From: Myxococcales bacterium
GTDB lineage: Bacteria > Myxococcota > Polyangia > Fen-1088
Assembly: GCA_003153875.1 (NCBI GenBank)
Contig: PMBY01000299.1
Location: forward strand, 2,229 to 22,180
DNA: 19,952 bases
Direction of reading: 5' to 3'
Shown here piece after piece: positions 6,953 to 14,614 of this stretch. Within the stretch, counting starts at the first letter, position 1. The number at the start of each line of letters is the position of its first letter. The translations under genes and the position numbers were made by a program. Below the pieces are notes generated by a model. It saw only the letters and a program-made list of their open reading frames with translations. It made no database searches and was not told the origin of the DNA.

Positions 6953-7806
6953 TGGCCGGGCACAAACTGGAGGAGGAGGTGGCGCGCGCCCTGGGCAGCG
7001 CGGTTCGCTCGTCGTGCGCGGTGTCCGGCGGCGACATCAACAGCGCCCACGAGATGACGCTGGCAGATGGGCGGGTGGTGTTCGTCAAGAGCAACTCCGT
7101 CGCTGACCCAACCATGTTCGCGGCCGAGGCGCGCGGTCTGGCCTGGCTGGCGCAGGCCCGCGTGCTGCGCGTTCCCGAGGTGCTGGCAGTGGGTGAAAAA
7201 TTTCTCGTACTAGAACGCATCTCGCCTGCGCGACGCCGGCCCGATTTCGACGAACGGCTTGGCCGCGCTCTGGCAGCCCTGCACCGCTATGGGGCGCCGG
7301 GCTTCGGCCTAGATCACGATAACTTCATCGGACGCCTGCCCCAGTGCAACGTATCCGCGTCGAGCTGGCCGGACTTCTACCGCAGCCGCAGGCTGGAACC
7401 TCAGCTTCGTCGGGCGCGCGACGCCGGTCTGTGCAGTTCGGCCATGACCCGCGGATTCGACCGCCTCTTCACCGTGCTGGATGAACGCGTGGGCCCGGCC
7501 GAGCCCGCGGCGCGTCTGCACGGCGATCTGTGGGGCGGCAACGTGATTGGCGATGAAACCGGCGTGGCCTGCCTGATCGATCCAGCCGTGTACGGCGGCC
7601 AGCGCGAGGTTGACCTGGCCATGATGCGCCTCTTCGGCGGCTTCGGACACCATGTGTTTTCCGCCTATGAAGAAGCGTGGCCGCTTTCTCCTGGCCACGA
7701 AGAACGCGTGCCCCTCTATCAACTCTACTTCCTCATGGTTCACGTCAATCTGTTCGGCGGGTCGTATGTCGCGCAAGCCGAGCGCGCCCTGTTCGCCTTG
7801 GCGTAG
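6952..7806 (+). CDS. Fructosamine/ribulosamine 3-kinase family protein
   Basis: 284 residues from the ATG at 6952 (a GTG at 6949 is also in frame). Family features run in order: nucleotide loop SGGDINSAHEM (~25-35), ATP-binding Lys in VFVKSN (K46), Glu E59 in FAAEARGL, catalytic loop LHGDLWGGNV (D192, N197), metal-binding D210 in LIDPAVYGG, and REVDLAMMRLFGG. These kinases phosphorylate O3 of ketosamine adducts on proteins. The product is unstable and falls off, restoring the amine. Bacterial members prefer ribulosamines and erythrulosamines. It is the last gene of the miaB-phosphatase-kinase run, and its stop lies 14 bases from the stop of the convergent helicase. No intact terminator is seen in that gap. 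Confidence 0.92.
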   Translation: MAGHKLEEEVARALGSAVRSSCAVSGGDINSAHEMTLADGRVVFVKSNSVADPTMFAAEARGLAWLAQARVLRVPEVLAVGEKFLVLERISPARRRPDFDERLGRALAALHRYGAPGFGLDHDNFIGRLPQCNVSASSWPDFYRSRRLEPQLRRARDAGLCSSAMTRGFDRLFTVLDERVGPAEPAARLHGDLWGGNVIGDETGVACLIDPAVYGGQREVDLAMMRLFGGFGHHVFSAYEEAWPLSPGHEERVPLYQLYFLMVHVNLFGGSYVAQAERALFALA

Positions 7807-7820
7807 TCGCTGGTTTCGAC

Positions 7821-9851
7821 CTACTGCCACAGGGCACGCAGGTGCCCCGCCATGTCCACTCGACTGGTGACGGCGGCCTCGGGAATTGCCTCACGACGCT
7901 GCGTGGGCGCGAATTGATCGAAGTGGCCGAGCACGCTCTCAGGAAGAAACCGGCTGCGTGGGGTGTAGACATGGCGATCGCCGTGGCGGCCTTGCTGGCG
8001 GATGAAGAAACGCACCGGGTGGATCAGGCTCAGGGTGTTCTTGGCGCGGGTCATGGCCACGTAGAGCAGACGCCGCTCTTCCTCGATTTCTTCAGCGCGA
8101 CCGGTGGCCAGGTCGGATGGGATGCAACCGTCGGCCACGCTGAGCACATAGACGGTGTCCCATTCTTGTCCCTTGGCGGAATGAATGGTCGACAGGATTA
8201 GAAAGTCTTCGTCGAGGTGGGGCGGGCCAGCCAGGGCGCCGGCGCTTTCGGGTGGATCCAGGGTCAAATCGGAAAGAAAACGTTCGCGCGAAGGGGCCGC
8301 GTCGGCCAAGCGTTCGATCTGATCGAGATCCGCAAGGCGCGTGCGTGCGTTGTCGTAGAGACGTTCCAGATGCGGTTCGTAGAATCGGCGCACCCGGGCC
8401 AATTGCCCTGGCCAAGGCGTGTTGGGATCCGTGAGCGTCTGCACCAACTCGACCAAGGCCGGCCAGTCGGCGGCGGCCGCAGCCGGCGGCACAGCGCGGG
8501 CAATGACCTTGGCCGGGTTTTCCCGGTCAGCCAGCAGCATACGCTGAACCCGACCGGCCAGCACAGGCCCCATGCCGGGCAGAAGCTGCAGCACCCGAGC
8601 GGAGGCCAGGGCGTCGCGCGGATTCTCGGCCCAGCGCAGGCAGGCGAGCGCGTCCTTCACATGCGCAGCCTCGAGGAATCGCAGGCCGCCAAACTTCACG
8701 AAAGGAATGTTGCGGCGGCCCAGCTCGACCTCCAGGGTGTCGCTGTGATGGGCTGTGCGGAAGAGCACCGCTTGCTGTTTCAACAAGACGCCGGCCTCGC
8801 GTTGTTCCAGAACGCGATCCGCGACGAAGCTGGCCTGGGCATCCTCGTCATTCACGGTGACCAGACACGGGCGCGCTCCCCCTTTGCGCGTGCTGAAGAG
8901 ATCCTTGGTGAATCGCTCAGCCGCCAGACTGATGACCGCATTGGCCGCGGCCAGAATCGGCTGGGTCGAGCGGTAGTTCTGCGCCAGGGTGAGCACGGCG
9001 GCGGGCGGCGTGAACTGTTTGGGAAAATCCAGGATGTTGCGTACCGTGGCTGCGCGAAAGGCGTAGATCGACTGGGCATCGTCTCCCACCACGCACACGC
9101 CCCGTCCGTCGGGACGCAGGCGGCGCAGGATCTCGGCCTGAAGCACATTGGTGTCCTGGTACTCGTCGACCAAGATGTGGTCGTAGAGGCTCGATATGGC
9201 CTTGGCCACGCCTGCATCGCCCAGCAAGTGGTACCAGTAGAGCAGGAGATCGTCGTAATCCAGAACCTGGCGGCTGAGTTTGGCCTCCACGTAGCCGGCG
9301 AAGAGTCCGCGCAAAGCGTCCTCCCATTCGAGACACCAGGGAAAGGCCCGCTCCAGGCAGGCGCGCAGCGACGACTGGGTGTTCACCACGCGCGAGTAGA
9401 TGGCCAGGGCGGTGCCTTTGCGCGGGAAGCGTCGCTGCTGCTGGCCCAGACCGGACTCGGCGCGCACGGCATCGATCAGGTCGGCCGAGTCCTCGCGGTC
9501 GAGCAAGGTGAAACCCGGATTCAGCCCCACCACTTGTGCATGCTGGCGCAAGAGGCGGTTGGCCACGGCGTGGAAGGTCCCGGCCCAGGGCAAGGTTCCT
9601 TCGAGATCGCGCTGCCGGGCGGCCAGGCGCGCCGCCCGCCGGGTCATTTCGATCGCAGCCCGGCGTGTGAATGTGAGCAAGAGGATGCGCCGAGGATCCA
9701 CCCCACGTCCCATGAGCGCCGCCACCCGATGCGCCAGGGTCTGGGTCTTGCCCGACCCTGCTCCTGCAATGACCAGCAACGGCCCATCGCCATGCGCACA
9801 GGCCGAAGTCTGTGCTTCGTTAAGGGGATTTTCGCCGCTTGGGGAGGCCAT
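7821..9851 (-). CDS. UvrD/PcrA-type superfamily 1A DNA helicase
   Basis: 676 residues. The Q motif LNEAQ (Q14) and Walker A AGAGSGKT (K35) are followed by motif Ia LLLTFTRRAAIEM, DEYQDTN (229-235), VGDDAQSIYAFRAA (255-268) and QNYRS (291-295). A 2A/2B domain carries STIHSAKGQEWDTVYV and LLYVAMTRAK near residues 555-615. All ATPase and translocation motifs are intact, so it should be an active 3'-5' helicase. Its length resembles Rep/PcrA, but the C-terminus lacks an obvious Tudor-like UvrD tail. Repair or replication-conflict roles are typical. The start is ATG at 9851, with a good -10 box just upstream and no Shine-Dalgarno. The large open frame on the opposite strand is a GC-bias shadow. 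Confidence 0.94.
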   Translation of the reverse strand: MASPSGENPLNEAQTSACAHGDGPLLVIAGAGSGKTQTLAHRVAALMGRGVDPRRILLLTFTRRAAIEMTRRAARLAARQRDLEGTLPWAGTFHAVANRLLRQHAQVVGLNPGFTLLDREDSADLIDAVRAESGLGQQQRRFPRKGTALAIYSRVVNTQSSLRACLERAFPWCLEWEDALRGLFAGYVEAKLSRQVLDYDDLLLYWYHLLGDAGVAKAISSLYDHILVDEYQDTNVLQAEILRRLRPDGRGVCVVGDDAQSIYAFRAATVRNILDFPKQFTPPAAVLTLAQNYRSTQPILAAANAVISLAAERFTKDLFSTRKGGARPCLVTVNDEDAQASFVADRVLEQREAGVLLKQQAVLFRTAHHSDTLEVELGRRNIPFVKFGGLRFLEAAHVKDALACLRWAENPRDALASARVLQLLPGMGPVLAGRVQRMLLADRENPAKVIARAVPPAAAAADWPALVELVQTLTDPNTPWPGQLARVRRFYEPHLERLYDNARTRLADLDQIERLADAAPSRERFLSDLTLDPPESAGALAGPPHLDEDFLILSTIHSAKGQEWDTVYVLSVADGCIPSDLATGRAEEIEEERRLLYVAMTRAKNTLSLIHPVRFFIRQQGRHGDRHVYTPRSRFLPESVLGHFDQFAPTQRREAIPEAAVTSRVDMAGHLRALWQ

Positions 9852-9858
9852 TCATCTG

Positions 9859-9886
9859 ATACTATGCAAATGTTCAGTCTGCGCAA
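9859..9886 (-). promoter_or_regulatory. Candidate promoter of the helicase gene
   Basis: On the minus strand TTGCGC (9886-9881) and TAGTAT (9864-9859) are separated by 16 bases. The -10 box ends seven bases before the ATG at 9851, so the transcript would begin at or next to the start codon. Confidence 0.4.
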
Positions 9887-10013
9887 GATTGTGTTTTTCT
9901 GAGGTCATCCGGGATCCAGATCACGAGGACCGCGAGCGCTTCTCAACCACCCTATTCGACGTGCTGACCAACATGACTGCTGCCAACCCATCCAATCGAC
10001 TAAAGTCACCTCG

Positions 10014-11303
10014 ATGACCCAGATGCGCTTGCTGATGGTGCTGGCACTGTCGGGCGCGTGCGCCCGACCGATGCCGGCCCCGGTTCCGGCCCCGGCCCCG
10101 GCCCCGGCTCCGGCCCCGGCTCCCGCCCAGCCATTGGCGCCGGCTCCGCAAGCCAATCCACTCCTGACGGAGATCTCCACGGCGGAACGCGCAGCCACCG
10201 AACATCCCGACGACGCAAAAACATGGGGCCGTCTGGCCTCGGCGCTGAGGCGGGCCAATCGTCTTCAGGAGGCCGCGCGCGCGGCTTGGCGCACCGTCGA
10301 GCTCGCTCCCACGGTGGAATCGTGGACGTCGCTCGGCAACTTGTTCATGCAGGGTGGCGCGCCCAACGGCGCCATGGCCGCCTTCGAGGAGGTCAGCCAG
10401 CAGACCAACGACGGGTTTCTGGCGGCACAGAACTTCCTCAACCTGGGCTATCGCGCCTGGCGCTGGGGCATGGATGATCTTGCCTTGCGCGCCTACGAGC
10501 GTGCCGACGAGCTCGCCGCCGGCCATCCTCAGGTGCTGTACGACAGAACCTTGTTGTTTGCGGCTTCGGGCGAGGTTGCCAAGGCAAAGGCGGAAGCCAG
10601 CAAGCTTCGTACCGTGGTGGATCGCGTGCTGCAGGATCTGCCACCGCTGGAGATGGTCGAGATCCTGGAACCGATGAAGGCGCTGACGGAATCGGTCGCA
10701 AGCGGTGATCCCGTTGCAAGGCTGCCGCCCCAGCCCGAGTCTGGACAACCCCTGCCAGACCGCTTTTTTCGGCGCAATCCCAGCCAAAGTCGCGCCCTCG
10801 ATCTGGCGATTGACGAAAACTCGGAACGCTACTACCCCATCGCGGGCTGGCACGTGCTCGCGCTCGCCCTGCCGTCGCGCTGGAGCGACAGCCTGGAGGT
10901 GAGCAAGAAGGGTCAGCCGACCTTTGCCCGGATCCGGCTGGAGGCCGGTGGGCCACAGCCCGTCCTGTGGTTGCTGACCGTCACTGAGAGCCGGCCGGTG
11001 TCCGATCTTGACCGCCTCATCGTCGAGGCGCGGCGCAATCTGCCGGGTTCGCCCACCCTGGGCGAAGTGCGTTCATTCACCGGCCGCGGCCTGGAAGGTC
11101 GTGCCTTCGTCGCCGACGACCCTGGAGCGAGGCCCGGAGATCCCGGCGCCTTTCCCCGCGTGTGGGTGGCGGTCTTGCGCGCCAAGGGCTTCTTGGTCAC
11201 AGCCACGCGTTTCTTGCGCGATCGCGACCCGGGCCTGCTCGAAGAGAGCGAGCGAATCCTGCGAGCCCTGGAGGTTCGCGATCTTACCCCGCCCGGCCGC
11301 TGA
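10014..11303 (+). CDS. TPR-containing probable lipoprotein with a Pro-Ala linker
   Basis: 429 residues. A short signal peptide (MTQMRLLMVLALSGAC) ends in C16. The lipobox is imperfect because Ser is at -3 and Leu at -4, so lipidation is likely but not certain. Residues 20-46 are a Pro-Ala repeat, a typical flexible tether. Residues ~55-200 are helical TPR-like repeats (DDAKTWGRLASALRRANR and APTVESWTSLGNLF). Residues ~255-425 form an alpha/beta domain around GWHVLALALPSRWSD and RVWVAVLRAKGFLVTATRF. That pattern recalls PsbP/Mog1-like (DUF1795) lipoprotein domains, but this is only a guess from pattern. The start is ATG at 10014. TAAAGT at 10001-10006 may be its -10 box. The next gene starts 25 bases after its stop. 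Confidence 0.8.
   Translation: MTQMRLLMVLALSGACARPMPAPVPAPAPAPAPAPAPAQPLAPAPQANPLLTEISTAERAATEHPDDAKTWGRLASALRRANRLQEAARAAWRTVELAPTVESWTSLGNLFMQGGAPNGAMAAFEEVSQQTNDGFLAAQNFLNLGYRAWRWGMDDLALRAYERADELAAGHPQVLYDRTLLFAASGEVAKAKAEASKLRTVVDRVLQDLPPLEMVEILEPMKALTESVASGDPVARLPPQPESGQPLPDRFFRRNPSQSRALDLAIDENSERYYPIAGWHVLALALPSRWSDSLEVSKKGQPTFARIRLEAGGPQPVLWLLTVTESRPVSDLDRLIVEARRNLPGSPTLGEVRSFTGRGLEGRAFVADDPGARPGDPGAFPRVWVAVLRAKGFLVTATRFLRDRDPGLLEESERILRALEVRDLTPPGR
10074..10127 (+). repeat. Nine-copy CCGGCC-type hexanucleotide repeat
   Basis: Nine consecutive hexamers (CCGGCC, CCGGTT, CCGGCC x3, CCGGCT, CCGGCC, CCGGCT, CCCGCC) encode the Pro-Ala/Pro-Val tether after the lipoprotein signal. Copy-number change would lengthen or shorten the tether without shifting the frame. 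Confidence 0.85.
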
Positions 11304-11328
11304 CGATCGCGGCTATAAAGATCCTGTC

Positions 11329-12360
11329 ATGCCCCGACGGCGCAAGCGCGCGTTCAGCTACCACGCAGGCGTCACCCTGGATGGCACGCAGCTCACCTGC
11401 GATGCGGCGGGGTTTGCCACCGATCTCGTGTTCCTTTCGCACGCCAAGGCGCTCGCGCCCGGGTCGTCGTTCAGCCTCTCGTCACGCCGGGCAGGGCGGC
11501 GCCAACTGCTGGCTACCGAGGGCACGCTCGTGCTGCTGGGCGCAGCCGGCGAACGCTTGCGCGCGCGCACCTTGCCGGCTGGGTTCGGGCGGGCCTTCAA
11601 CCTGGGTGGGCTGCGCCTTGCGCTTGTGCCTGCGGGATACTTGCCGGGGGCGGCCTCGTTGCTTTGCGAAGCCGGCGGTCGCCGCCTGCTCTACGCCGGA
11701 ACCATCTGCCGCGAGCGTGCTTTTGCCAGTCTGGGTCCCGCGGAGGTGCGGTGCGCAGACGCCGTATGCCTGGACGCCACCTTCGGGGATCCGCGCTTCG
11801 TGTTGCCACCACGCGAGGAAGCGGAGGCGGCGCTCCGGCGGTTCGTGGAGGCAGCCCTGGCCGCGCGACGGGCCCCGGTCTTGCTCGTGTCCCCGTTCGG
11901 CCCGGCACCGGCTACGGTGGAGGCGCTGCAGGCTGCCGGTATCGCCGCGCGCGCACACGGCAGCATCGTAGGGGCGCTGGCCCGCTTTGCTCAGGCTGGG
12001 GCCTCGCTGCCTACGCTACGTCGCTTTGCAGGAAAGCTGAGTCCGAACGAGGCCTTACTCTGGCCACCGGAGGCGCGCGAGGCCCCGGTGATTGGCGCGC
12101 TTGCCTCTCCGGCATTCGCGTTCGTTTCCGGTTTCAGTGTCGAGCGCACGGCCGTCGATTGTATGCGCGCTGACCAGGGCATCGCGTTGTCCAACCAAGC
12201 AGGATTCTCTGACCTCGTCGGGTATCTCGAAGCGACCGGGGCGCACGAGGTCGCTTTGCACAGGGGATTCGCGGAAACCTTCGCCGCGACCCTGCGTGCG
12301 CGCGGCTACGACGCCTACGCCATCGACCCTCCGCGCCAGATGGAGCTATTTCGCGGCTAG
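11329..12360 (+). CDS. Metallo-beta-lactamase/beta-CASP-like protein with degenerate active site
   Basis: 343 residues from the ATG at 11329. The overall pattern follows the DNA-ligase-associated exonuclease / mRNA 3'-end-processing (YSH1-like) family. PAGYLPGAASLLCEAGGRRL matches the usual AGHxLGSAxxxxE segment; LLYAGTI matches the SGDY strand; CLDATFGDP matches ESTFG. SNQAGFSDLVGYLEATGA and LHRGF match the C-terminal SDHADW and THG segments. The metal ligands are largely gone. The HxHxDH site reads SHAKALAPG (residues 37-45), the AGH His is Y104, the SGD Asp is T125 and the SDHAD His is Q290. It is therefore probably a non-catalytic nucleic-acid-binding or scaffold protein. Family membership is an inference from pattern. 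TATAAA at 11314-11319 may be a -10 box. No ligase or helicase partner is adjacent. Confidence 0.7.
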   Translation: MPRRRKRAFSYHAGVTLDGTQLTCDAAGFATDLVFLSHAKALAPGSSFSLSSRRAGRRQLLATEGTLVLLGAAGERLRARTLPAGFGRAFNLGGLRLALVPAGYLPGAASLLCEAGGRRLLYAGTICRERAFASLGPAEVRCADAVCLDATFGDPRFVLPPREEAEAALRRFVEAALAARRAPVLLVSPFGPAPATVEALQAAGIAARAHGSIVGALARFAQAGASLPTLRRFAGKLSPNEALLWPPEAREAPVIGALASPAFAFVSGFSVERTAVDCMRADQGIALSNQAGFSDLVGYLEATGAHEVALHRGFAETFAATLRARGYDAYAIDPPRQMELFRG

Positions 12361-12413
12361 TCTCCCTCTATCCGGTCTGGAACCGCGCGGGATTCCGATC
12401 TAGAAACAACGCT

Positions 12414-13511
12414 GTGCTGAACCTCGGCTTCCAGGAGATCCTCGTTATTCTTTTCGTGGCGTTGATCTTCCTCGGGCCCAACATGCTCCCGGAAATCGCT
12501 TCTGGCCTCGGCAAGGCCATTCGTGAGGTGCGCAAGGCAGCGGCGGATATCAAGAACGAGATCTCGCTGGATGATGCCATCCGCGGGCCGCTGGCAGAGC
12601 TGCGCGATGCGACCATGCTTGCGCCCGAGGAGCTGAAGCGTCGCGATGAGGCACAGAAGGCCAAGCGCAAGGCTGAGCTTGAGGAGCGGGAACGCAAGTT
12701 GCGCGAAGAGGCTGAACGACGGCGCATCGAAGGTGAGGAGCAGAAGCGTCGCGACGAAGAGCAGGCGGCCAAGGCGCGGGCCGAGCGCGAAGAGCAGGAG
12801 CGCAAAGCGCGCGAGGAGCAGGAGCGCAAGGCACGCGAGGAGACTGAGCGGCGACGCATCGAAGCCGAGGAGCGCAAGCATCGCGACGAAGAGAAGGCCG
12901 CCAAGAAACGCGCCGAGAAAGAGGAGCAGGAGCGCAAGGCGCGCGAAGAGGCTGAACGACGGCGCATCGAAGGCGAGGAGCAGAAGCGTCGCGATGAGGA
13001 GCAGGCGGCCAAGGCGCGGGCCGAGCGCGAGGAGCAGGAGCGCAAGGCGCGCGAGGAGGCTGAGCGGCGACGGATCGAAGGCGAGGAGCGCAAGCATCGC
13101 GACGAAGAGAAAGCCGCCAAGAAACGGGCCGAGCGCGAGGAACAGGAGCGCAAGTCGCGTGAGGAGGCCGAGCAGCAGCACGCGGCCAGCAAGGTGTCCG
13201 CACGAGCGGCCAAAGCCGCGGAAGCCCGCCCCGCCGCCGGGAGCGCTGTGGTTTCGGGCGTGACCATGGTCATGAACCCACCGCCCGACGCCAATCGACC
13301 CCCGCTGACGCCCACTCCCGAGCTTCTTAGTTTGACACCCGAGCCGGTGTCGGTCGTGCTCCCGCCTGCTCCTGCGGGAGCGCGTCCGCCCCCTGTGCCG
13401 GCGAAATCATTGCGATCGATGGCCAGCCATCTGCCTCCCCCGCTGCCGAGCCATGCCGATGCCAAGTCACCTCGGCCGTCCTTGCCGCCGTTGCCCCGGA
13501 AGAAAGGCTAG
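12414..13511 (+). CDS. tatB: TatB-like twin-arginine translocase subunit with a very long charged helical tail
   Basis: 365 residues, against roughly 80-200 for known TatA/TatB. The GTG at 12414 gives the normal N-terminus: a short periplasmic start, TM helix EILVILFVALIFLGP, the LGPNMLPE hinge and amphipathic helix SGLGKAIREVRKAAADIKNEI. The LGP hinge and early Glu (E8) favour TatB over TatA, but a dual TatA/B cannot be excluded. Residues ~70-250 are almost wholly E, R, K, Q, A and D and include four 36-residue repeats. This predicts a stable single alpha-helix (ER/K type) in the cytoplasm. Residues ~255-365 are Pro-rich and basic at the end (LPPLPRKKG). The tatC gene follows six bases after the stop, so they form one operon. 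Start context is poor (TAGAAACAACGCT) with no Shine-Dalgarno. Confidence 0.9.
   Translation: MLNLGFQEILVILFVALIFLGPNMLPEIASGLGKAIREVRKAAADIKNEISLDDAIRGPLAELRDATMLAPEELKRRDEAQKAKRKAELEERERKLREEAERRRIEGEEQKRRDEEQAAKARAEREEQERKAREEQERKAREETERRRIEAEERKHRDEEKAAKKRAEKEEQERKAREEAERRRIEGEEQKRRDEEQAAKARAEREEQERKAREEAERRRIEGEERKHRDEEKAAKKRAEREEQERKSREEAEQQHAASKVSARAAKAAEARPAAGSAVVSGVTMVMNPPPDANRPPLTPTPELLSLTPEPVSVVLPPAPAGARPPPVPAKSLRSMASHLPPPLPSHADAKSPRPSLPPLPRKKG
12708..13163 (+). repeat. Four 108-bp repeats encoding the Glu/Arg/Lys helix of TatB
   Basis: Units at 12708-12815, 12840-12947, 12948-13055 and 13056-13163 each encode 36 residues beginning E-[AT]-ERRRIE; an eight-residue insert EQERKARE sits after the first. 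The units alternate. Type A (1 and 3) has GEEQKRRDEEQAAKARAE and type B (2 and 4) has EERKHRDEEKAAKKRAE. Units 1 and 3 are nearly identical at base level, so an A-B pair was duplicated. Confidence 0.9.
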
Positions 13512-13517
13512 CGGAGC

Positions 13518-14609
13518 ATGTCAGCACAAGAAGACGCCGGACCGTCCGACAAGACCATCGTCACGGAAATGCCGACGGACATGATGCCCGCCCAGCCAAC
13601 CGATGCGCCGGCGGTGGTGCCCGCGACGGACGCGTCGCCCACGGTGGCGCCCGCGACGGCTGAGTCGCCTCCGCTGGCGGCTGCGACGGATGCGTGGTCC
13701 GCGACTTCGTCGGAGATGCGGACTGACCCAAGCCCAGCGGGCGCGTCCGCGCCGTCGTCGGAGACGCGGACGGAACCACCCGCAAAGGAGGGACTGGACA
13801 GCAAACGCATGAGCCTGCTCGAGCACCTGGGTGAATTGCGCTCGCGCCTGCGCAACGCGGGCATCGCCTTCGTGGTGGCGATGATCGGCTCGTTCGTCCT
13901 GGTCGAGCGATACTTCGACTGGCTGACACGGCCTGTGCGCACCGGCATGAGGGCCGCTTTACCCAAGGAAGCCGGCGAAAATCTCAACTTCTACGCCAAG
14001 AGCCTGACCGAACCCTTCTGGGTCTACATGAAGCTAGCGATCGTCGGTGGCCTCATCCTCGCAGGTCCCTTTGTGTTTTGGGAGATCTGGAGGTTCGTGG
14101 CGCCGGGCCTCTACCGCAAGGAGAGGCGGCTCACCATGCTCATCATCGGCTCCACCGTGGGCTGCTTTGCCGCGGGCTCCGTGTTCGCCTACCTCGTCTT
14201 GTGCGAGCCGGCTGCCTATTTTCTGACCAAGCTACTCACCAATTTTCAGGGCGATGCGCACTTCCATCTCTCCCCCATGATCATGATGGATGAGGTGGCC
14301 AACTTTCAGATGATGACCTTGGCGGGTTGTGGCCTTGCCTTCGAACTACCGGTGGTACTGTCGATCCTCGGTTGGATTGGGCTGATTTCCAGCCGAGGCA
14401 TGCTCAAGTTCAACCGCTACGCCATTGTCTTGGCCGTGGTTCTGGGCGGCGTGCTCACGCCCAGCACCGATCCCTTCACTCAATGCCTACTCGCGGCCCC
14501 AATTTTCATACTCTACAACATTTCAATTCTGGTGGTCTGGACGATCGAGCGGGCGCGTCGTCGGCGCGACCAGGCTTTGGATCGGGGCGAGCCGCTCCCC
14601 AGCGGGTAG
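13518..14609 (+). CDS. tatC: Twin-arginine translocase subunit TatC with an N-terminal extension
   Basis: 363 residues. TatC proper begins near residue 98 with MSLLEHLGELRSRLRN, the conserved cytoplasmic segment that binds the twin-arginine signal. Six TM helices follow. Conserved features include EPFWVYMKLA, FWEIWRFVAPGLYRKERR and GGVLTPSTDPFTQ before the fifth and sixth helices. It is the receptor core of the Tat pathway that exports folded proteins. Residues 1-97 are a Pro/Ala/Thr/Ser-rich acidic extension with short quasi-repeats such as PATDASP/PATAESP and EMRTDPSP/ETRTEPP; most TatC proteins lack this. The ATG at 13518 was chosen because the frame is open and close to the tatB stop. An internal ATG at 13809 would give a normal-length TatC, and AAAGGAGGG at 13784-13792 lies 16 bases before it, which is too far to be convincing. 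Confidence 0.93.
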   Translation: MSAQEDAGPSDKTIVTEMPTDMMPAQPTDAPAVVPATDASPTVAPATAESPPLAAATDAWSATSSEMRTDPSPAGASAPSSETRTEPPAKEGLDSKRMSLLEHLGELRSRLRNAGIAFVVAMIGSFVLVERYFDWLTRPVRTGMRAALPKEAGENLNFYAKSLTEPFWVYMKLAIVGGLILAGPFVFWEIWRFVAPGLYRKERRLTMLIIGSTVGCFAAGSVFAYLVLCEPAAYFLTKLLTNFQGDAHFHLSPMIMMDEVANFQMMTLAGCGLAFELPVVLSILGWIGLISSRGMLKFNRYAIVLAVVLGGVLTPSTDPFTQCLLAAPIFILYNISILVVWTIERARRRRDQALDRGEPLPSG

Positions 14610-14614
14610 CATCG

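Noticed and set aside
8217..9902. 561-codon plus-strand open frame
   Set aside because: It is antisense to the UvrD-type helicase, whose motifs are all intact; long antisense frames are expected at this GC content.
12708..13163. CRISPR-like regular repeats
   Set aside because: The units are contiguous, 108 bp long, without unique spacers, and encode an in-frame helix.
12357..13465. Minus-strand frames rich in Leu/Phe or Ser/Arg opposite tatB, resembling a repeated membrane protein
   Set aside because: The apparent repeats are only the antisense reading of the Glu/Arg/Lys repeats; TatB motifs fix the true strand.
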